From positions 310,001 through 374,000 of the forward strand of contig CAXXSS010000001.1 of NCBI GenBank assembly GCA_963676865.2: a stretch of DNA of 64,000 nucleotides, read 5' to 3'. Under the pieces are notes generated by a model. That model made no database searches, was not told the DNA's origin, and was given only the letters and a program-made list of their open reading frames with translations. Numbering within the stretch: position 1 is the first letter of the stretch; each line of letters begins with the position of its first letter. The translations under genes were made by a program, and so were the position numbers. The DNA is from JAAYUD01 sp963676865. Lineage in GTDB: Bacteria; Bacteroidota; Bacteroidia; Bacteroidales; Bacteroidaceae. Of the stretch, positions 7,346 through 16,008 are shown in pieces.

Positions 7346-7353
7346 TATATTTG
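7346..7353 (+). promoter_or_regulatory. Bacteroidetes -7 box (TATATTTG) directly before the porin start
   Basis: The box ends five bases before the ATG at 7359, so transcription would start at or almost at the start codon. No TTTG at the usual -33 spacing was found, so the promoter is tentative. Confidence 0.4.
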
Positions 7354-7358
7354 TCGCC

Positions 7359-9596
7359 ATGATTAGGAGATTATTATTCATTCAAACAATGTTGCTTATA
7401 GCTACCATAGCGACAGCACAAGGTTTCGGAAATATGGGAAACCGATTTTCGGGGATGTCCGGCAATAATAGGGGAACAAACCAAAACGACAGTTCGAAGA
7501 CAGAACATGAAACAATTCCTCCCAAACTTTATATGTGGCATCTTGACGAGAACCTGGGGACCGTATTGAAAATGCCTGTTGATACTGCCAATTATAATTT
7601 CCAAAACACAAACCTCACAGAGGGAATGAACGGGCACTACAACTATCTGGGCAACCTAGGTTCTGCTCGCCTTTCACGCATATTCTTCGAACGAGAAACA
7701 AATACTTCCAACTTCTTCTTAGCTCCTTATTCTCAGTTCTTTGTTACACCGGGAAACTTTAAGTTTACCAACAGTAATGTACCTTATACCAATCTGTCTT
7801 ACTATAGCGGAGGAGGTAAGCAAAACGGAGAAGAACGATTTAAAGCCTATTTCTCCGTCAATGTCAACAAGCATTTTGCATTTGGTTTTAATATAGACTA
7901 TTTGTATGGACGGGGCTTCTACAACAATCAGAACACCGCCTTTTTCAATGGAGCACTATTTGCCAGCTACATGGCCGATCATTATGATGCTTCGTTCATT
8001 TATAGTAGAAACTATCTCAAGATGAACGAAAATGGCGGTATCACAGACGACCGTTACATTACAAATCCAGAATTGATGGCAAATGGCGGCAAAGTTTATG
8101 AAACTCTAAACATCCCTACCTATTTGGATGCCAGTACTAATCGAAACAGTGAATACTATGTATACTTTACTCACCGTTACAAGTTGGGCTTCACCCGAAA
8201 AGTAAAAGTCGTAGAAGTCGATAATAACGATCCGCTTGCCAATGCCGATCTGAAAAACAAGATAAAAAATAATCAGGTTGAACAAAGTAAAAAGCCGATA
8301 CAGCCTACAGCTAAACCGAAGCCAATAGCTCAAAAGCCTCCACTTCCTCAAAAGGGAAAGACAGTGATGCCGCCCAATCAGAAGATGCCGCCAAGACCCA
8401 CACCTGGTGCTAAAGTTCCAAACGCGGAACCCAAAGCAAAGAAAGATAGTATCATCAGCGAATTTGTCCCTATCACAAGCTTCATTCATACGGTAAAGTT
8501 TGAAAATTCGTCTCACCGTTTTCGTTCAAACGACAGCGTTAACGTTAGCTACGACAATACTTATATCAAACCATCGACACATCTTATAAACGACAGCACC
8601 CAATACTATTCGATAAAGAACACGTTTGGTATTGCATTGCTCGAAGGTTTCAACAAATATGCGAAAGCCGGCCTCACAGCATACATCTCGCACAAATTGA
8701 GTCAATACAAACTGATGAATGCAGACTCTACCAGCATAGACAAATACAACGAAAACGAAGTATTTGTCGGAGGCGAACTAGCCAAACGGCAAGGTAAAGC
8801 TCTTCATTATGTCATTAATGGAGAGTTCGGGTTGCTTGACAAAGCGATTGGACAGTTTCGTATAAATGGTAATATTGATCTGAATTTCCACTTGCTGCGC
8901 GATACAGTAAGCTTGGTAGCTCGTGGATCTATCAGCAATACCCTTCCCGATTTTTATATGCGCCATTACCACTCAAAACATTTTTATTGGGACGATGAGA
9001 TGAATAAAGAGTTTCGTTCTCGCCTAGAAGGAGAACTATCTATTGAGCGGCTTCAAACTCATTTAAAATTCGGCATCGAGAACATTAAGAATTACACTTA
9101 CTTTGACAGTAGCGCCAAGCCCGCACAAAACAGCGGTAACATACAGGTAATGACAGCGACCTTGCGTCAGAATTTTAAAGCAGGTATACTACATCTCGAC
9201 AACGAGGTAATTTGGCAAAAATCAAGCAACGTTAACGTACTTCCATTGCCCGATCTTTCGTTATATCACAATTTGTATATAGAGACAAAGATCGCCCATA
9301 AGGTACTAAACTTACAGTTAGGGGTAGATGTTCGCTACTTCACCACCTATTATGCGCCCACCTATACTCCCGCTCTGCAACAGTTTAATCTGCAAAAGGC
9401 GGCGTCGGCTATCAAACTGGGTGGATACCCAATCATCGATGCCTACGTTAACTTGCAACTCAAACGTACTCGCTTCTTTGCCATGTTCTATCACATCAAC
9501 CAAGGATCGGGCAATAATATGTATTTTCTTGTACCCCACTACCCTCTCAACCAACGGTTGTTTAAAATCGGACTTTCGTGGAACTTCTATGATTAA
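7359..9596 (+). CDS. Putative porin (Bacteroidetes outer-membrane barrel protein)
   Basis: A 745-residue protein with a signal peptide (MIRRLLFIQTMLLIATIATAQG). The body alternates aromatic and polar residues as in outer-membrane beta-barrels and ends in an aromatic strand (FKIGLSWNFYD). It matches the 'putative porin' family common in Bacteroides (LYMWHLDENLGTV and LGNLGSARLSRIFFER are typical near the N-terminus). A low-complexity proline/lysine-rich insert spans about residues 310-365 and probably forms an exposed loop or periplasmic segment. The next gene starts within its stop codon. Substrate is unknown; barrel topology is inferred. Confidence 0.82.
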   Translation: MIRRLLFIQTMLLIATIATAQGFGNMGNRFSGMSGNNRGTNQNDSSKTEHETIPPKLYMWHLDENLGTVLKMPVDTANYNFQNTNLTEGMNGHYNYLGNLGSARLSRIFFERETNTSNFFLAPYSQFFVTPGNFKFTNSNVPYTNLSYYSGGGKQNGEERFKAYFSVNVNKHFAFGFNIDYLYGRGFYNNQNTAFFNGALFASYMADHYDASFIYSRNYLKMNENGGITDDRYITNPELMANGGKVYETLNIPTYLDASTNRNSEYYVYFTHRYKLGFTRKVKVVEVDNNDPLANADLKNKIKNNQVEQSKKPIQPTAKPKPIAQKPPLPQKGKTVMPPNQKMPPRPTPGAKVPNAEPKAKKDSIISEFVPITSFIHTVKFENSSHRFRSNDSVNVSYDNTYIKPSTHLINDSTQYYSIKNTFGIALLEGFNKYAKAGLTAYISHKLSQYKLMNADSTSIDKYNENEVFVGGELAKRQGKALHYVINGEFGLLDKAIGQFRINGNIDLNFHLLRDTVSLVARGSISNTLPDFYMRHYHSKHFYWDDEMNKEFRSRLEGELSIERLQTHLKFGIENIKNYTYFDSSAKPAQNSGNIQVMTATLRQNFKAGILHLDNEVIWQKSSNVNVLPLPDLSLYHNLYIETKIAHKVLNLQLGVDVRYFTTYYAPTYTPALQQFNLQKAASAIKLGGYPIIDAYVNLQLKRTRFFAMFYHINQGSGNNMYFLVPHYPLNQRLFKIGLSWNFYD

Positions 9597-10450
9597 TGTT
9601 CGCTATGCAACATACTTATTATTATCGTAAATTTATAAGATATGTGTTTCTCTTCATCGCCATTACATTAGGCGTTTGGATATTCAGAGGGCACAAGCGA
9701 CCAATCGCAGCACCGCGAGATTTTGCGGCTATTAAGGCTTCGGGGGTACTTCGTGTTGCCGTCGAATACAACAAATTGAACTTCTTTGTAGATAGCAACG
9801 GCATAGCTGGATTCAACTATGAAATAGTTAAAGCTTTTGCCCGTGACATGAAATTGAAGTTGAACATCCGCCCCGTAATGAGCGAGACAGAAAGACTGGA
9901 AGCTTTACGGAAAGACACTGTCGACCTATTGGCTTGTAATCTGCCCTCCACTACCGAATTGAAAGATTCTCTACTGTTGTCTTCGCCAATCACACTCAAT
10001 AAGCAAGTACTTATTCAACGCAAACGTGGAATAGGCAAGGCTCCTTACATCAAAAGTCAGCTGGATCTTGCACGCAAGACACTCAACGTACCTCAAAACT
10101 CTCCTGCCATATTGCGCATTCAGAATTTGAGCAATGAAATAGGCGACACCATCTACATCAAAGAAATAAAGCAATATAGCAGCGAACAGCTCATGTATAT
10201 GGTAGAATATGGAGATATCGATTATGCAGTCTGCGATGAGAACATTGCCAAACAATATGCACCCCATTTACCACACATCGATATGCAAATGGCAATTAGT
10301 TTCACTCAATTCTATTCTTGGGGAATGAGTAAGCATTCGCCTCAATTACTCCGGCAATTCAACCTGTGGATAGAGCAATTTAAAAAGACAGCAGAATACA
10401 AACATATTTGCAAGAAATATGTAGAGAATCTTAATTTAAAACAGAAATGA
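9596..10450 (+). CDS. Membrane-anchored periplasmic solute-binding-protein family 3 domain protein
   Basis: A 284-residue protein with one N-terminal membrane segment (YVFLFIAITLGVWIF, about residues 16-30) followed by a complete SBP_bac_3 fold (SGVLRVAVEYNKLNFF near residue 50; DLLACNLPSTTELKDSLLLS near 110). The anchor plus binding domain resembles the N-terminal part of lytic transglycosylase MltF, but no transglycosylase domain follows and no ABC permease is nearby. It may sense or bind a periplasmic ligand rather than feed an importer. Its ATG overlaps the porin stop (TAATG); an ATG three codons later is a possible start. It overlaps the next gene by 4 bp, so the genes are translationally coupled. 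Confidence 0.8.
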   Translation: MFAMQHTYYYRKFIRYVFLFIAITLGVWIFRGHKRPIAAPRDFAAIKASGVLRVAVEYNKLNFFVDSNGIAGFNYEIVKAFARDMKLKLNIRPVMSETERLEALRKDTVDLLACNLPSTTELKDSLLLSSPITLNKQVLIQRKRGIGKAPYIKSQLDLARKTLNVPQNSPAILRIQNLSNEIGDTIYIKEIKQYSSEQLMYMVEYGDIDYAVCDENIAKQYAPHLPHIDMQMAISFTQFYSWGMSKHSPQLLRQFNLWIEQFKKTAEYKHICKKYVENLNLKQK

Positions 10451-11433
10451 ACGACAAAGTCATTAAATGGGGATTTATAGGCTGCGGTAGTGTGACACAA
10501 CATAAAAGCGGCCCCGCATTCAAAGAAATAGATTCTTCGGAAGTCGTAGCCATTATGAGTCGTCATCTGGGCAAAGCCGAAGACTACGCTCGCAGCCGTG
10601 GAATTACAAAGTGGTACGATGATGCCCAAAGCCTCATCAACGATCCGGAAGTCAATGCCGTATATATAGCCACGCCGCCTTCGTCACATGCTACTTATGC
10701 CATTCTTTCCATGAAATCAGGGAAACCCTGCTACATCGAAAAGCCAATGGCACAAACTTACGAAGAATGTACTCGCATCAATCGGGTTTCGCAAGAGACG
10801 GGAGTACCTTGTTTTGTAGCCTACTATCGTCGTTACCTACCCTATTTTCACAAAGTAAAGGAACTTATTCACAATGGTTCCATAGGAAAAGTGATCAACG
10901 TACAACTGCGTTTTGCCCAGCCACCATCTGAACTCGATTACAACCGCAACGACTTACCATGGCGGGTACAGCCTGATATTGCAGGTGGAGGATATTTTTA
11001 TGACTTGGCTCCGCACCAGATAGATATGCTGCAAGAACTATTCGGCTGTATACTACAAGCCAAAGGATACAAATGCAACTTGGGCGGACTATACGAGACA
11101 GAAGATACTCTTAGTGCATGTTTTCAATTCGACAACGGGCTTGTAGGAAGCGGTTCATGGTGCTTCGTTGCGCACGAATCGGCCAAAGAAGATCGCATTG
11201 AGGTCATTGGCGACAAGGGAATGCTGAGTTTTTCTATATTCTCTTTTGCACCCATCGAACTGAACAACGAGGACGGACATCAAGAAATAGTTATTCCCAA
11301 TCCGCCACATGTACAGCAACCACTCATACAGGCAGTGGTAGACAATTTATTAGGCAAAGCACCATGCGGCTGCACCGGCGAAAACGCCACAACAACCAAT
11401 TGGGTAATGGATAAGATACTCGGGAAAATATAA
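10447..11433 (+). CDS. Gfo/Idh/MocA-family NAD(P)-dependent oxidoreductase
   Basis: A 328-residue cytoplasmic enzyme. The Rossmann fold begins at residue 8 (WGFIGCGSVTQHK), and the family EKP motif is in YIEKPMAQTYEEC near residue 97, where the Lys is the usual catalytic residue. The C-terminal domain contains GGGYFYDLAPHQID, with the His of the active site in this family. Such enzymes oxidise or reduce sugars, inositols and amino-sugar derivatives; the substrate cannot be told. The gene overlaps the solute-binding gene by ATGA and ends 2 bp before the dipeptidase gene, suggesting a shared pathway. Confidence 0.9.
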   Translation: MNDKVIKWGFIGCGSVTQHKSGPAFKEIDSSEVVAIMSRHLGKAEDYARSRGITKWYDDAQSLINDPEVNAVYIATPPSSHATYAILSMKSGKPCYIEKPMAQTYEECTRINRVSQETGVPCFVAYYRRYLPYFHKVKELIHNGSIGKVINVQLRFAQPPSELDYNRNDLPWRVQPDIAGGGYFYDLAPHQIDMLQELFGCILQAKGYKCNLGGLYETEDTLSACFQFDNGLVGSGSWCFVAHESAKEDRIEVIGDKGMLSFSIFSFAPIELNNEDGHQEIVIPNPPHVQQPLIQAVVDNLLGKAPCGCTGENATTTNWVMDKILGKI

Positions 11434-11435
11434 AA

Positions 11436-12173
11436 ATGAAACACAACTTCTATTGTCTCATTTTAGTACTAATTCTACTTGTAGGCTGCAATAAGGGGAA
11501 GCAAAAGACAAAAACGTTACCACCCCAAAAGCCTGTACCTACATTACAAACACAAAAGCCTTTAAAAAGTCGCCCTGCCAGAATACTAGATTCATTGGGC
11601 ATGGTGAATATTGCCGAGGCCGATTCAACAATAGTCGTGGATCTAATGTACAGTAAGCCCGACAATTTTACAGGCAAAGTACTATATCATGAATTAAAAG
11701 AAGCCTATCTACACCCCAAGGCCGCTCGGGCGCTACTCAAAGCACAGCGGCTACTTCGAAAACTTCATCCCAAATATCGGCTTATTATATATGATGCCGC
11801 TCGTCCTTTATCTATTCAAGGCGAGATGTGGAATGTGGTAAAAGGCACTTCTCGAAATATCTATGTATCGAACCCCGCACACGGTGGCGGGCTGCACAAT
11901 TACGGTTTGGCCGTCGATATCAGTATCGTGGGTGATAATGGGAAAGCACTGGATATGGGTACTCCTGTCGACTTCATGGGTAAGGCGGCACATATCACAA
12001 AAGAGCAAGAGCTTGTACACAAAAATATCATCTCAAGACTAGCGCTTGAACATCGATTATTGCTCCGCCATGTGATGCGACAAGCCGGATTTCGTCCCCT
12101 ACCATCGGAATGGTGGCACTTTAACTATTGCAGTCGCAAAATTGCCCACAAATATTACAAGCTTATTCCCTAA
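11436..12173 (+). CDS. D-alanyl-D-alanine dipeptidase-like lipoprotein (peptidase M15D)
   Basis: A 245-residue lipoprotein (lipobox LLVGC near residue 18) with the VanX/DdpX zinc peptidase signature. His154 (HNYGLAVDIS), Asp161 and His228 are the metal ligands, and Glu225 (EWWHFNY) is the catalytic acid. These enzymes hydrolyse D-Ala-D-Ala. No vanA/vanH genes are present, so a role in peptidoglycan recycling is more likely than glycopeptide resistance. It is the last gene of the porin operon. Confidence 0.9.
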   Translation: MKHNFYCLILVLILLVGCNKGKQKTKTLPPQKPVPTLQTQKPLKSRPARILDSLGMVNIAEADSTIVVDLMYSKPDNFTGKVLYHELKEAYLHPKAARALLKAQRLLRKLHPKYRLIIYDAARPLSIQGEMWNVVKGTSRNIYVSNPAHGGGLHNYGLAVDISIVGDNGKALDMGTPVDFMGKAAHITKEQELVHKNIISRLALEHRLLLRHVMRQAGFRPLPSEWWHFNYCSRKIAHKYYKLIP

Positions 12174-12263
12174 ATACACTAGATACTATCAATCAGTTAG
12201 AAGATGCTTATCACATCAGAACAACTGCTTTGCACAAATAGGATGACATACTTACAACGCTTG

Positions 12264-12283
12264 CGACTCACGGCCGTGAGTCG
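12264..12283. repeat. Perfect 20-bp palindrome between operons
   Basis: CGACTCACGG and CCGTGAGTCG form a perfect dyad followed by six A. The A-run is on the wrong side for an intrinsic terminator of the upstream operon. It lies about 70 bp before the -33 box of the importer promoter and could be a protein-binding site. Confidence 0.55.
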
Positions 12284-12353
12284 GAAAAAACATAAGGAGG
12301 AAAACAATTATAGTACACTATCAATTGCATTTGAGAGAATCATCCATTTATTT

Positions 12354-12384
12354 TTTGTATTAAGACAGGCTTATGTTATCTTTG
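12354..12384 (+). promoter_or_regulatory. Bacteroidetes promoter of the importer operon
   Basis: TTTG at 12354-12357 and TATCTTTG at 12377-12384 are separated by 19 bases, a full match to the Bacteroides sigma-ABfr consensus. The start codon of the binding-protein gene is about 70 bp downstream. Confidence 0.8.
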
Positions 12385-12452
12385 TAGCGCAAGAGCATGT
12401 TCAGAAGAAATGTTCCACCAAAAGCCGAATATATTACCGCATTATAAATTGA

Positions 12453-13592
12453 ATGATACTGATGTTACGAAAGAATAGCTTTTTCATAGCCCTATTATTA
12501 GTACTACTTTGTGCTTGTAGCGGAAAACGAAACGGACAGTACGAAAGTGTAAAAGGTACTGTTGAATCCCTTCAGTATGCTAAAGGATTTAGCATTGTAC
12601 ATGCTTCAAAATATACGGTAGTAACCGTTTTCAATCCTTGGATAAAAGGAAAAATATACGACCGCTATTACTTGGTAAAAGATAAAAAGACGGCAGTTCC
12701 ATCAGACGGACAAAAGATTATTGTTCCGCTTACAAAAGTAATGGTCAATTCGACCACACACATCGGTTTCCTCGAAGCGCTGAACGAAATAGACAAGATA
12801 ACAGGTGTATGCAATGCAAACTACATTTATAATCCCGTCGTTGCTGAAAACGTAAAAAAGGGGCGAACAAAAGATTTGGGTGAAGCCTTTAATCTGGATA
12901 TAGAGAAGTTGCTCATGCTACATCCGCAAGCCGTTTTTGCTACGGCCTATAATGCCGAAGATGAAAACAGTCGCAAAATGCGCCGTTCGGGTATACCTAT
13001 TATATACAATATAGAATGGCAGGAACCTACACTTTTAGGTCGCGCCGAGTGGATAAAATTTATGGCAGCCTTCTTTTGTAAGGAGAAAGAAGCCGATGCT
13101 GTTTTCAGAAAAGTGGTATCGCAATATAATAAGATAAAAGCGCTGGCAAGAAATGCCAAAACAGCTCCTACCATCATGTCGGGACAAGACTTTAGAGGTA
13201 CATGGTCATTACCTGGAGGCAACAGTTATACCGGACAACTCTTCAACGATGCGCATACATCTTATCTATTCTCTTCGGATACAACAAGAACTACGGTAGC
13301 AAGCAATGTGGAAGAAGTACTTATTAAATTTCACAACGCAGACATTTGGATAGGAACAGATATGCATTCTACCCGTGAGTTGGATGCCGCCAATCCGAAA
13401 TATAAACTCTTCAAAGCCTTTCGTAATAACCGTGTATACAACGCCAACAAACGAAGTAATGCGGCTGGTGGCAATGACTATTGGGAAAGTGGTGTAGTGC
13501 GCCCGGACTTGTTGCTGAGCGATATGCTTAAGATTGTTCATCCGGAACTAATGCCTCAGTACCAACTCACTTATATGGAACAACTGAAATGA
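12453..13592 (+). CDS. ABC transporter substrate-binding lipoprotein (iron-siderophore or cobalamin type)
   Basis: A 379-residue lipoprotein with lipobox LLCAC (residues about 19-23 from the first ATG; the ATG at 12462 gives a more compact signal peptide). It belongs to the helical-backbone class III binding proteins (FepB/BtuF-like): TTHIGFLEALNEIDKITGV near residue 100, PQAVFATAYNAEDENSRKMR near 155 and NADIWIGTD near 295. It would deliver a metal chelate or corrinoid to the permease encoded next, whose start overlaps its stop by 4 bp. The ligand cannot be decided from sequence; no cobalamin riboswitch was recognised upstream. Confidence 0.87.
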   Translation: MILMLRKNSFFIALLLVLLCACSGKRNGQYESVKGTVESLQYAKGFSIVHASKYTVVTVFNPWIKGKIYDRYYLVKDKKTAVPSDGQKIIVPLTKVMVNSTTHIGFLEALNEIDKITGVCNANYIYNPVVAENVKKGRTKDLGEAFNLDIEKLLMLHPQAVFATAYNAEDENSRKMRRSGIPIIYNIEWQEPTLLGRAEWIKFMAAFFCKEKEADAVFRKVVSQYNKIKALARNAKTAPTIMSGQDFRGTWSLPGGNSYTGQLFNDAHTSYLFSSDTTRTTVASNVEEVLIKFHNADIWIGTDMHSTRELDAANPKYKLFKAFRNNRVYNANKRSNAAGGNDYWESGVVRPDLLLSDMLKIVHPELMPQYQLTYMEQLK

Positions 13593-14575
13593 AACTGAAG
13601 TTTTTCTTGTTATTCATATTGTTAATGGTGTTTTTCCTGTGCGATATTATTTTCGGTAGCGTCAGTTTGCCGTTAAGTGACGTATGGGCTGTATTGACGG
13701 GACATAGCCAAGACCCTATTTATAGAGAAATCATACTCGATCATCGTTTGCCCAAAGCCATTACGGCAATTCTGACAGGAGCGGCATTGTCGGTAGCAGG
13801 AGTACTAATGCAAACCATGTTTCACAATCCATTGGCAGGTCCGGATGTATTGGGAGTCACCTCGGGAGCAGGACTTGGTGTAGCATTATTAACAATGGGT
13901 ACTACTTTTTTGCCGGCTTGGATGCTTGGAGGAAGTGCCCATGTCGTTGCAGCTGTCATAGGAGCAGCCTTGATACTCTTTCTGGTCATTATTGCATCAA
14001 TAAAAGTACCCAACACAGTTTCGCTATTGATAATAGGTATCATGTTCGGCTACTTCACCGGTGCCATCGTCAGTGTATTGCAAAGTGTAAGCGACCCTGA
14101 AACATTGAAATTATTCATCAGTTGGACATTCGGAAGCTTATCGGAAGTAGGATGGACTCAACTCAACATATTGATTCCGGTGACGGTCGTTGGCATTGTC
14201 ATGGCAATGTTGATGCAAAAACAGCTTAACGCATTACTTCTGGGCAAGAACTATGCTGTAGGATTAGGTATTTCGGTGCGACGGTTACGATTGCTTATCA
14301 TCATAGTTACTGCAATACTTGCAGGAACATCGACGGCTTTCACAGGTCCTATCAGCTTTATAGGCATCACGATGCCGCATGCTGCGCGAGGGATTTTTCA
14401 TACATCCAACCATCGCATCGTCTTTCTGGCATCCGTTTTGTGTGGCGCCAGTGTATTGCTCATCTGCGACTGTCTGTCACAAGTGTCTCTGACACACGGT
14501 TTGTTACCCATCAATGCAGTGACTGCTCTATTTGGAGCACCCATCATTTGTTGGATAATCATTAAAAAACAATAG
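13589..14575 (+). CDS. FecCD-family ABC transporter permease
   Basis: A 328-residue, very hydrophobic protein with 9-10 predicted membrane helices. It carries the family signatures RLPKAITAILTGAALSVAGV (about residues 51-70), MFHNPLAGPDVLGVTSGAGL and, near the C-terminus, GPISFIGITMPHAAR. It is the inner-membrane channel for siderophore, haem or corrinoid import and should work as a homodimer. The operon ends here: the expected ATPase gene is absent and the next gene is an unrelated dehydrogenase with its own promoter. Confidence 0.92.
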   Translation: MKLKFFLLFILLMVFFLCDIIFGSVSLPLSDVWAVLTGHSQDPIYREIILDHRLPKAITAILTGAALSVAGVLMQTMFHNPLAGPDVLGVTSGAGLGVALLTMGTTFLPAWMLGGSAHVVAAVIGAALILFLVIIASIKVPNTVSLLIIGIMFGYFTGAIVSVLQSVSDPETLKLFISWTFGSLSEVGWTQLNILIPVTVVGIVMAMLMQKQLNALLLGKNYAVGLGISVRRLRLLIIIVTAILAGTSTAFTGPISFIGITMPHAARGIFHTSNHRIVFLASVLCGASVLLICDCLSQVSLTHGLLPINAVTALFGAPIICWIIIKKQ

Positions 14576-14669
14576 GAAAACAATATTTTATTGCGAAATT
14601 TATTCTACCTTTGATAGGTCAAAGACAAGTATGATTCGGTAATAAGAGAATAAAATTTAGATTATATTC

Positions 14670-14700
14670 TTTGTATTGACCTTAGCTTACACTATCTTTG
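14670..14700 (+). promoter_or_regulatory. Bacteroidetes promoter of the saccharopine-dehydrogenase-family gene
   Basis: TTTG at 14670-14673 and TATCTTTG at 14693-14700, with 19 bases between them. The ATG at 14734 is 33 bp after the -7 box, which supports that start over upstream non-ATG candidates. Confidence 0.8.
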
Positions 14701-14733
14701 TTCACTAACTTTATTATTTTTGATATTACTTAC

Positions 14734-15927
14734 ATGGGAAGAGTTCTTATTATAGGAGCCGGCGGTGTTGCTACCGTCGCAGCACATAAAGTGGCACAGA
14801 ATGCCGATGTGTTTACAGATATAATGATAGCCAGCCGTACTCAATCTAAGTGTGATGCGATAGTAAAGGCTATAGGTAACCCTGCCATCAAAACGGCTCA
14901 AGTAGACGCCGATGATGTAGACCAATTGGTGGCATTGTTTAACGACTTCAAGCCCGAATTGGTGATGAACCTCGCTTTACCTTATCAAGATCTGACTATT
15001 ATGGAAGCCTGTCTGAGAGCAGGAGTCAATTATCTCGATACAGCCAATTATGAGCCAAAAGATGTTGCACATTTCGAATATAGTTGGCAATGGGCTTTTC
15101 ATGATCGCTTCAAACAAGCCGGACTGACCGCCATTCTTGGTTGCGGTTTCGACCCGGGAGTAAGTGGGGTATATACTGCTTACGCTGCAAAGCACTATTT
15201 TGACAAGGTGGAATATCTTGACATTGTGGATTGTAATGCAGGCAATCATCATAAAGCATTCGCTACTAATTTCAATCCGGAAATAAATATCCGCGAAATA
15301 ACACAAAAAGGCCGCTATTATCAAGACGGTAAATGGATACAAACCGAACCGCTTGAAGTACATAAGCCGCTCAACTACCCGAATATCGGTCCGAAAGACT
15401 CTTATTTATTATATCACGAAGAATTGGAATCTCTGGTTAAACACTATCCAACTATTAAGCGGGCTCGTTTTTGGATGACCTTCGGGCAGGAATATATTAC
15501 TCATCTTCGGGTGATTCAAGATATAGGAATGGCGCGAATAGATCCGGTCATGTATAACGGACAGGAGATTGTTCCATTGCAGTTTTTAAAAGCCGTATTG
15601 CCCAATCCACAGGATTTAGGAGCCAACTACGAAGGCGAGACGTCTATCGGGTGCCGCATTCGAGGGATGAAAGACGGCAAAGAGCGTACATATTATGTTT
15701 ACAATAATTGTAGCCATCAAGCAGCATACAAGGAGACTGGAATGCAAGCAGTAAGCTACACTACTGGAGTGCCCGCTATGATCGGTGCAGAGATGTTCTT
15801 TAAAGGGCTTTGGAATCGTCCGGGAGTGAACAACGTTGAAGAGTTCGACCCCGATCCTTTTATGGAACAATTGAACAAACAGGGATTGCCTTGGCATGAA
15901 GCGTTTGACATAGATTTGGAACTGTAG
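14734..15927 (+). CDS. Saccharopine dehydrogenase family protein, probably carboxy(nor)spermidine dehydrogenase
   Basis: A 397-residue protein with an N-terminal NAD(P)-binding fold (MGRVLIIGAGGVATVAAHKV) and the family C-terminal domain (DCNAGNHHKAFATNFNPEIN, SYTTGVPAMIGAEMF). The frame extends upstream to 14698, but that start would lie inside the promoter. Bacterial homologues of this size usually act as carboxyspermidine/carboxynorspermidine dehydrogenase in the alternative polyamine pathway, condensing a diamine with aspartate semialdehyde. Its partner decarboxylase is not in the window. recA follows after 81 bp with no clear promoter, so it may be co-transcribed. Confidence 0.85.
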   Translation: MGRVLIIGAGGVATVAAHKVAQNADVFTDIMIASRTQSKCDAIVKAIGNPAIKTAQVDADDVDQLVALFNDFKPELVMNLALPYQDLTIMEACLRAGVNYLDTANYEPKDVAHFEYSWQWAFHDRFKQAGLTAILGCGFDPGVSGVYTAYAAKHYFDKVEYLDIVDCNAGNHHKAFATNFNPEINIREITQKGRYYQDGKWIQTEPLEVHKPLNYPNIGPKDSYLLYHEELESLVKHYPTIKRARFWMTFGQEYITHLRVIQDIGMARIDPVMYNGQEIVPLQFLKAVLPNPQDLGANYEGETSIGCRIRGMKDGKERTYYVYNNCSHQAAYKETGMQAVSYTTGVPAMIGAEMFFKGLWNRPGVNNVEEFDPDPFMEQLNKQGLPWHEAFDIDLEL

Positions 15928-16008
15928 AATACAGACATTAAATTAAGCGAATAAGGTTAATCACTCCGGGGAAAGCTAAGGCATAGTCCACGGACCAAAC
16001 AAAGAAAT

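Larger units (their letters stand above)
6428..7358. other. Gene-free stretch with repeat copy A segments 2-4
   Basis: No credible gene is seen over about 930 bp; the open frames are short and lack family features. It holds a hairpin at 6461-6518, a segment at 6951-7025 that is an inverted relative of 33560-33637, and a palindrome cluster at 7029-7164 that is an inverted relative of 41838-41972. About 6650-6950 shows no relative inside the window. The promoter box of the porin gene is at its right end. Confidence 0.6.

Noticed and set aside
11436..12173. Vancomycin-resistance vanX
   Set aside because: The zinc-site motifs fit the VanX/DdpX family, but no vanH, vanA or vanRS genes are nearby and the protein is a lipoprotein in a porin operon.
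12204..12452. 82-codon open frame before the importer operon
   Set aside because: It spans the consensus promoter at 12354-12384 and a palindrome, and its composition is not protein-like.
12174..12452. Possible cobalamin riboswitch before the importer
   Set aside because: No B12-box-like conserved sequence was recognised, and the promoter at 12354 leaves only about 60 bases of leader, too short for a cobalamin riboswitch.
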